Assembly (NCBI GenBank): GCA_934351925.1
Contig: CAKRJT010000035.1
Span: 1-28,240 of the forward strand
Source of the DNA: an uncultured Lachnospiraceae bacterium
GTDB taxonomy: Bacteria > Bacillota > Clostridia > Lachnospirales > Lachnospiraceae
Length of the DNA: 28,240 nt
Reading direction: 5' to 3'
Every line of letters begins with the position of its first letter. The first letter of the stretch is position 1. The translations under genes and the position numbers were made by a program. The notes under the pieces were generated by a model. It was not told where the DNA came from and made no database searches. It saw nothing but the letters and a program-made list of their open reading frames with translations. Of this stretch, positions 24,956-28,240 are shown piece by piece.

Positions 24956-25858
24956 CTAATCTGTTGTCAGTTCTATCGCCTGAACCAGATATCTCAAATG
25001 GAACTGGCGCTCCGCCATCACGCAGGTCGACAGTGTGAGAATGTTCTCACTCCCGTCAAATTCCATGCTTCTGTCAATAGTCTGATTCTCATAAGCAGCC
25101 GTCATGACATTATTAAGATATCTGAGCACGTCCTCATCACCGGAATAGCTGAAGCTGAAAAGCTGATGCGAATTTCCCGTCTGATACGCGGCAAATATCT
25201 TGTATAACAGTACCTCATTATCCTGCGTGTATATATACACATATCTGTTAGCGTCAAAAAACTCCTGACTCTCATAGCTGTGTAAATCCGAGAACATTCT
25301 GCCATCCCGCATATTATGTCCATATATAACAGTCTGTCTGTCCGTAAAATCCTTCGAATTATAATTCTCCGTATATATACAGCCCGGATAACCTTCACTG
25401 CCGTCAAGATTATGTTCCAGATAATAGCTGTTATCCGAAGCACTTTGAAGAACCGGATAATCTATATTAGTATTCGGAATATATATCCACGCATAGATAT
25501 CCTCCGAAACCGTCGTATGCAGTTCATCAAAATCTATCTTTTTCTTCGGAATATCTATTCCGTATCTTTCATATATCTTCCGGGCACTGTCGGCAAACTG
25601 CCACTCCGGCTGCGACTGCGTTTCTGTCTCGTCGACATCTTGAGCCGTCTGTGTATACTCAGCCGTTGTATTCTCGGCAAGCTTGTCATACAGCCTGTCC
25701 GCCTTCCATCGGTTGTACTCTCTCAGCATAAGCATTACAGCACACACCAGCGCCACAAGCAGAAAAACTATTATCATAATGATATATACTGTATCCGAAG
25801 AAAATTTCTTTTTCTTTTTTTTCCTGTGTCTTTTTATTTCAGTGTTGCGTACCGCCAT
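24956..25858 (-). CDS. srtB: Class B sortase (first of two in the locus)
   Basis: A second membrane-anchored class B sortase of 300 aa. It has a strongly basic cytoplasmic tail (RHRKKKKKKF), one membrane helix, a short Thr/Gln/Glu linker and the catalytic barrel with His181 (VIYGHNMRD), Cys279 (TLSTC) and Arg289 (HLRYLVQ). It shares long blocks with the sortase at 21819-22691 (GYPGCIYTENYN, KIFAAYQTGN, ERQFHLRYLVQ), so the pair looks like a duplication. Binding sites are weak for both candidate starts. I prefer 25858 (GGTG 6 nt upstream) over 25870, with low certainty. It is followed by the LCP gene after 17 nt. Confidence 0.9.
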   Translation of the reverse strand: MAVRNTEIKRHRKKKKKKFSSDTVYIIMIIVFLLVALVCAVMLMLREYNRWKADRLYDKLAENTTAEYTQTAQDVDETETQSQPEWQFADSARKIYERYGIDIPKKKIDFDELHTTVSEDIYAWIYIPNTNIDYPVLQSASDNSYYLEHNLDGSEGYPGCIYTENYNSKDFTDRQTVIYGHNMRDGRMFSDLHSYESQEFFDANRYVYIYTQDNEVLLYKIFAAYQTGNSHQLFSFSYSGDEDVLRYLNNVMTAAYENQTIDRSMEFDGSENILTLSTCVMAERQFHLRYLVQAIELTTD

Positions 25859-25919
25859 ATTAATCACCATAGAAATGAACTCGTATATAATACAATGTAT
25901 ACTTGTATAGAAAGATATG

Positions 25920-25963
25920 AGGTCAAAAGCCTGATCGTGCGGGCACGAACGGCTTTTTGACCT
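25920..25963. terminator. Long hairpin between glmS and the sortase-LCP unit
   Basis: AGGTCAAAAGCC pairs with GGCTTTTTGACCT (one bulged base), and an inner CGTGC/GCACG stem closes on two Gs. The A-rich and T-rich flanks inside the stem resemble bidirectional terminators. On the minus strand the T-run is only four. It most likely backs up glmS termination, but it might instead be a leader element of the sortase gene. Confidence 0.5.
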
Positions 25964-26032
25964 TTGCCCCAGATATCATATAAACAAAACTTGTATAAGT
26001 ATATACCACTGAACATTTTTTTTCAAGCATAA

Positions 26033-26069
26033 AATTTATAAAGCAGACTCAGGAACTGCCCTATAAATT
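26033..26069 (-). terminator. Hairpin directly after the glmS stop codon
   Basis: A 14-bp stem (two G-U wobbles) with a 9-nt loop begins at the base after the TAG. On the minus strand it ends in AAATT followed by TTAT, a modest U-tract. A terminator is the most likely role. Confidence 0.6.
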
Positions 26070-27908
26070 CTATTCTACAGTGACACTCTTCGCAAGATTT
26101 CTAGGTTTATCCACATCAAGTCCCTTGGCTACTGATACATAGTATCCAAGAAGCTGCAGAGGAATAACCGCAAGCGACGCAGCAAAATGTGCATCCGTCT
26201 TAGGCACATATACCGTAAAATCCACCATGTCCTCAGTCTCGTAATTGCCATATGTTGTAATACCCATCAGATATGCTCCCCTGCTCTTACACTCAACCAT
26301 ATTGCTGACTGTCTTTTCATAGAGAGCCGTCTGTGTAAGTGTTCCTATTACAAGTGTTCCGTCCTCAATAAGACTGATTGTTCCATGCTTAAGCTCTCCT
26401 GCCGCATAAGCCTCACTATGTATGTATGAAATTTCCTTGAGCTTTAAACTTCCCTCAAGGCTTACAGCATAATCTATACCACGTCCTATAAAGAAGATGT
26501 CGCGCATATTAGCCTGCTTTGAAGCAAACCACTGGATACGCTCCTTATCGTCCAGAATCTTTTTCACCTTATCAGGAAGCAGTTCCAGCTCGGCAAGCAT
26601 ATCCGCATATTCAGCATCAGTTATCTCTCCGCGTATCTTTGCAAACTGAATCGCAAGGCAGTATGATGCAATGAGCTGTGTGCTGTATGCCTTGGTTGTC
26701 GCGACAGCTATCTCAGGACCGGCAAGCGTGTAGAACACACTGTCCGCCTCTCTGGCTATTGAGCTTCCAATCACATTGACAACAGCCAGCGTCCTGACGC
26801 CCTTATCCTTGGCAAGTCTGAGTGCCGCCAAACTATCCGCCGTCTCACCCGACTGGCTGATAACAATAACGAGGTCGTCCTGCTTAAGAAGAGGATTGCG
26901 ATATCTGAATTCAGATGCGACATCGACCCTCACCGGTATCTTCGCCAAATCCTCCATAACATACTGGGCAACCACTCCGACATGGTACGCGGAGCCGCAC
27001 GCTACAATATATATCTGTGAAATCTTCCTTATATCGTCATCGCCAAGTCCAACCGCGGATAGATCCAGCTCCCCATTCTTATACACAGAATGTAAAGTAT
27101 CCGCTATAGCCCTCGGCTGCTCATGGATTTCCTTCATCATAAAGTGCTCATAGCCCGACTTCTCAGCAGCCTCGGCATCCCACTTTATCTCAACAAGCTC
27201 CTTCTGTATCTCGTCCCCATCAAGGTTATAGAAGGTAATCTCCCCTTTTCTCATGCGTGCCATCTCGAGATTGCCAATATAATAAACATTTCTTGTATAT
27301 TTTAAAATGGCAGGCACGTCTGATGCAAGATATGCTTCTCCATTCTCCACACCCAGTATCATCGGGCTGTCTTTTCTTGCAACATATATCTCCTCAGGGT
27401 AATCCTTGAACATAAGTGCAAGCGCATACGAACCGCGAATACGAACCATTGCATGATTGATGGCGTCCACCGGCGTGTGCTCATACTTCTTATAATAATA
27501 ATCAACAAGCTTTATGGCAACCTCTGTATCCGTCGACGAATAAAAGGAGTATCCCTTCTTGGTCAGCTTATCCTTGAGTTCCTGGTAATTCTCTATAATA
27601 CCGTTATGTACACCGACAACATTCCCGTCATCTGCAATATGCGGGTGAGCATTGAGCTCCGAAGGTTCACCGTGCGTAGCCCACCTTGTATGACCTATTC
27701 CACATGATCCATGTACCGCATTGCCATTATCTGTCTTCTCAGCCAGTGCGCGTAATCTTCCCTTAGCCTTCACAATCTCGAACTCACCGACTCCGTCACG
27801 CACGGCAAGCCCCGCCGAGTCATATCCACGATACTCCAGCTTTGACAAGCCGTCAAGCAAGATCGGTGCAGCCTGATGTTCTCCAGTAAAACCTACTATT
27901 CCACACAT
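26070..27908 (-). CDS. glmS: Glutamine-fructose-6-phosphate aminotransferase (isomerizing)
   Basis: Makes glucosamine-6-phosphate from fructose-6-phosphate and glutamine, the first committed step to UDP-GlcNAc and peptidoglycan. The full-length 612-aa protein begins MCGIVGFTG, where Cys2 (Cys1 after processing) is the glutaminase nucleophile. RWATHG and DGNVVGVHNGIIENY complete that domain. Two SIS sugar-isomerase domains follow (SQSGETADSLAAL, HSEAYAAGELKHG), and it ends PRNLAKSVTVE. GAGGTGA 8 nt upstream and the promoter at 27943-27971 support the start. I see no glmS ribozyme sequence in the leader of about 30 nt. Confidence 0.97.
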   Translation of the reverse strand: MCGIVGFTGEHQAAPILLDGLSKLEYRGYDSAGLAVRDGVGEFEIVKAKGRLRALAEKTDNGNAVHGSCGIGHTRWATHGEPSELNAHPHIADDGNVVGVHNGIIENYQELKDKLTKKGYSFYSSTDTEVAIKLVDYYYKKYEHTPVDAINHAMVRIRGSYALALMFKDYPEEIYVARKDSPMILGVENGEAYLASDVPAILKYTRNVYYIGNLEMARMRKGEITFYNLDGDEIQKELVEIKWDAEAAEKSGYEHFMMKEIHEQPRAIADTLHSVYKNGELDLSAVGLGDDDIRKISQIYIVACGSAYHVGVVAQYVMEDLAKIPVRVDVASEFRYRNPLLKQDDLVIVISQSGETADSLAALRLAKDKGVRTLAVVNVIGSSIAREADSVFYTLAGPEIAVATTKAYSTQLIASYCLAIQFAKIRGEITDAEYADMLAELELLPDKVKKILDDKERIQWFASKQANMRDIFFIGRGIDYAVSLEGSLKLKEISYIHSEAYAAGELKHGTISLIEDGTLVIGTLTQTALYEKTVSNMVECKSRGAYLMGITTYGNYETEDMVDFTVYVPKTDAHFAASLAVIPLQLLGYYVSVAKGLDVDKPRNLAKSVTVE

Positions 27909-27942
27909 ATAAATTTCACCTCATCAAAAAAATTTATCTATA

Positions 27943-27971
27943 ACTATATCACAGTCTCAAAAAATAAACAA
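27943..27971 (-). promoter_or_regulatory. Sigma-A promoter for glmS
   Basis: TTGTTT (complement of 27966-27971) and TATAGT (complement of 27943-27948) are 17 bp apart on the minus strand. The transcript would start about 30 nt ahead of the ATG, which leaves no room for a glmS ribozyme. Confidence 0.55.
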
Positions 27972-28015
27972 GTTATAATTGTATCTAATTGGCAATTTTT
28001 TTATATCTGGCAGCC

Positions 28016-28115
28016 TACACCCTTACTCCTGCATCGACCCCATACACTTACTCCTGCGTCTCAACCATTTACACCAAAATCCCATGTCAAGCATTTACAC
28101 CAAAATTCCATTGAC
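28016..28115. repeat. Paired direct repeats resembling an insertion-sequence end
   Basis: Two 23-bp copies (28061-28083 and 28087-28109) share CATTTACACCAAAAT and differ at two positions, with a 26-bp period. Two copies of CTTACTCCTGC (28022-28032 and 28047-28057) lie 25 bp apart. On the minus strand the block opens with TGTCAATGG at about 28114. Terminal TGT plus multiple inner repeats is the style of IS21-family ends. No transposase gene is visible, so this would be a remnant, a solo end or the edge of an element. Confidence 0.45.
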
Positions 28116-28240
28116 ACCCCCACAATAGTATGCTACCCTTAACTCAGAGCATATTTCTTGAAGTTCTACATTCCATATATCCATTCGTGATGAAATTCAG
28201 AAGTCTATGCTTAATCCCATTAATTTAGCAGGCGGCAACT

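Larger units (their letters stand above)
27909..28240. other. Gene-free right edge of the window
   Basis: This stretch of 332 bases has no supported gene on either strand. It contains the glmS binding site and promoter, the repeat block at 28016-28115, and about 125 bases of unremarkable sequence up to the edge. A 13-codon open stretch on the minus strand ends in TGA at 28197-28199. It could be the tail of a gene outside the window, but it is too short to call. Confidence 0.6.

Noticed and set aside
28197..28240. Thirteen minus-strand codons ending in TGA at the right edge, possibly the tail of a transposase or other gene
   Set aside because: Too short to assign; frame openness over 13 codons carries no weight without the sequence beyond the window.

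Overview
The window is a densely packed piece of a Firmicutes chromosome, most likely from the family Lachnospiraceae. Every supported gene (22, counting one cut off at the left edge) lies on the minus strand, so transcription runs from high to low coordinates. The assignment rests on the core block yceD-rpmF-plsX-acpP-rnc-smc-ftsY, the pta-ackA pair, class B sortases, a KtrAB-type potassium system and strong GGAGG ribosome binding sites. I cannot name a genus.

Layout from the right edge, in the direction of transcription. Positions 27909-28240 hold no supported gene: a good glmS promoter, and further out a cluster of 23-nt and 11-nt direct repeats that look like an insertion-sequence end. 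glmS follows (26070-27908), closed by a hairpin touching its stop codon. Next is a cell-surface module (21819-25858): a class B sortase, an LCP-family transferase with a long Ser/Thr/Asn/Glu-rich stalk, a small secreted protein with three 11-residue repeats and a C-terminal PSTG sorting signal, and a second, closely similar class B sortase. Then come pta-ackA (acetate formation), yceD-rpmF (ending in a strong terminator), plsX-acpP (ending in a second terminator), rnc-smc-ftsY, and a tight run ilvA-trkH-trkA-GH43 with gaps of 18-19 nt. The left part carries a pentose block: a fucose-isomerase-fold sugar isomerase with its own promoter, a structured 155-nt spacer and xylulokinase. After these come an ABC-F ATPase overlapping a tRNA-dihydrouridine synthase by four bases. 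At the left edge is the first 19 codons of an NCS2-type purine permease.

Two themes stand out. (1) The GH43 glycosidase, the unusual isomerase and xylulokinase make a coherent route from intracellular xylo-oligosaccharides to xylulose-5-phosphate. No classical XylA is present, and the isomerase may be a non-orthologous xylose isomerase. (2) The sortase/LCP/surface-protein module has everything needed to make and anchor one small surface protein, and perhaps to attach glycan to it. Its regulatory DNA is full of inverted repeats. It is the best candidate here for a poorly described system. The rest is ordinary housekeeping content.

Seven sigma-A-type promoters with exact 17-bp spacing can be read in the intergenic regions. 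The one ahead of yceD-rpmF matches the consensus perfectly. No tRNA, rRNA, CRISPR array, prophage or complete insertion sequence was seen.
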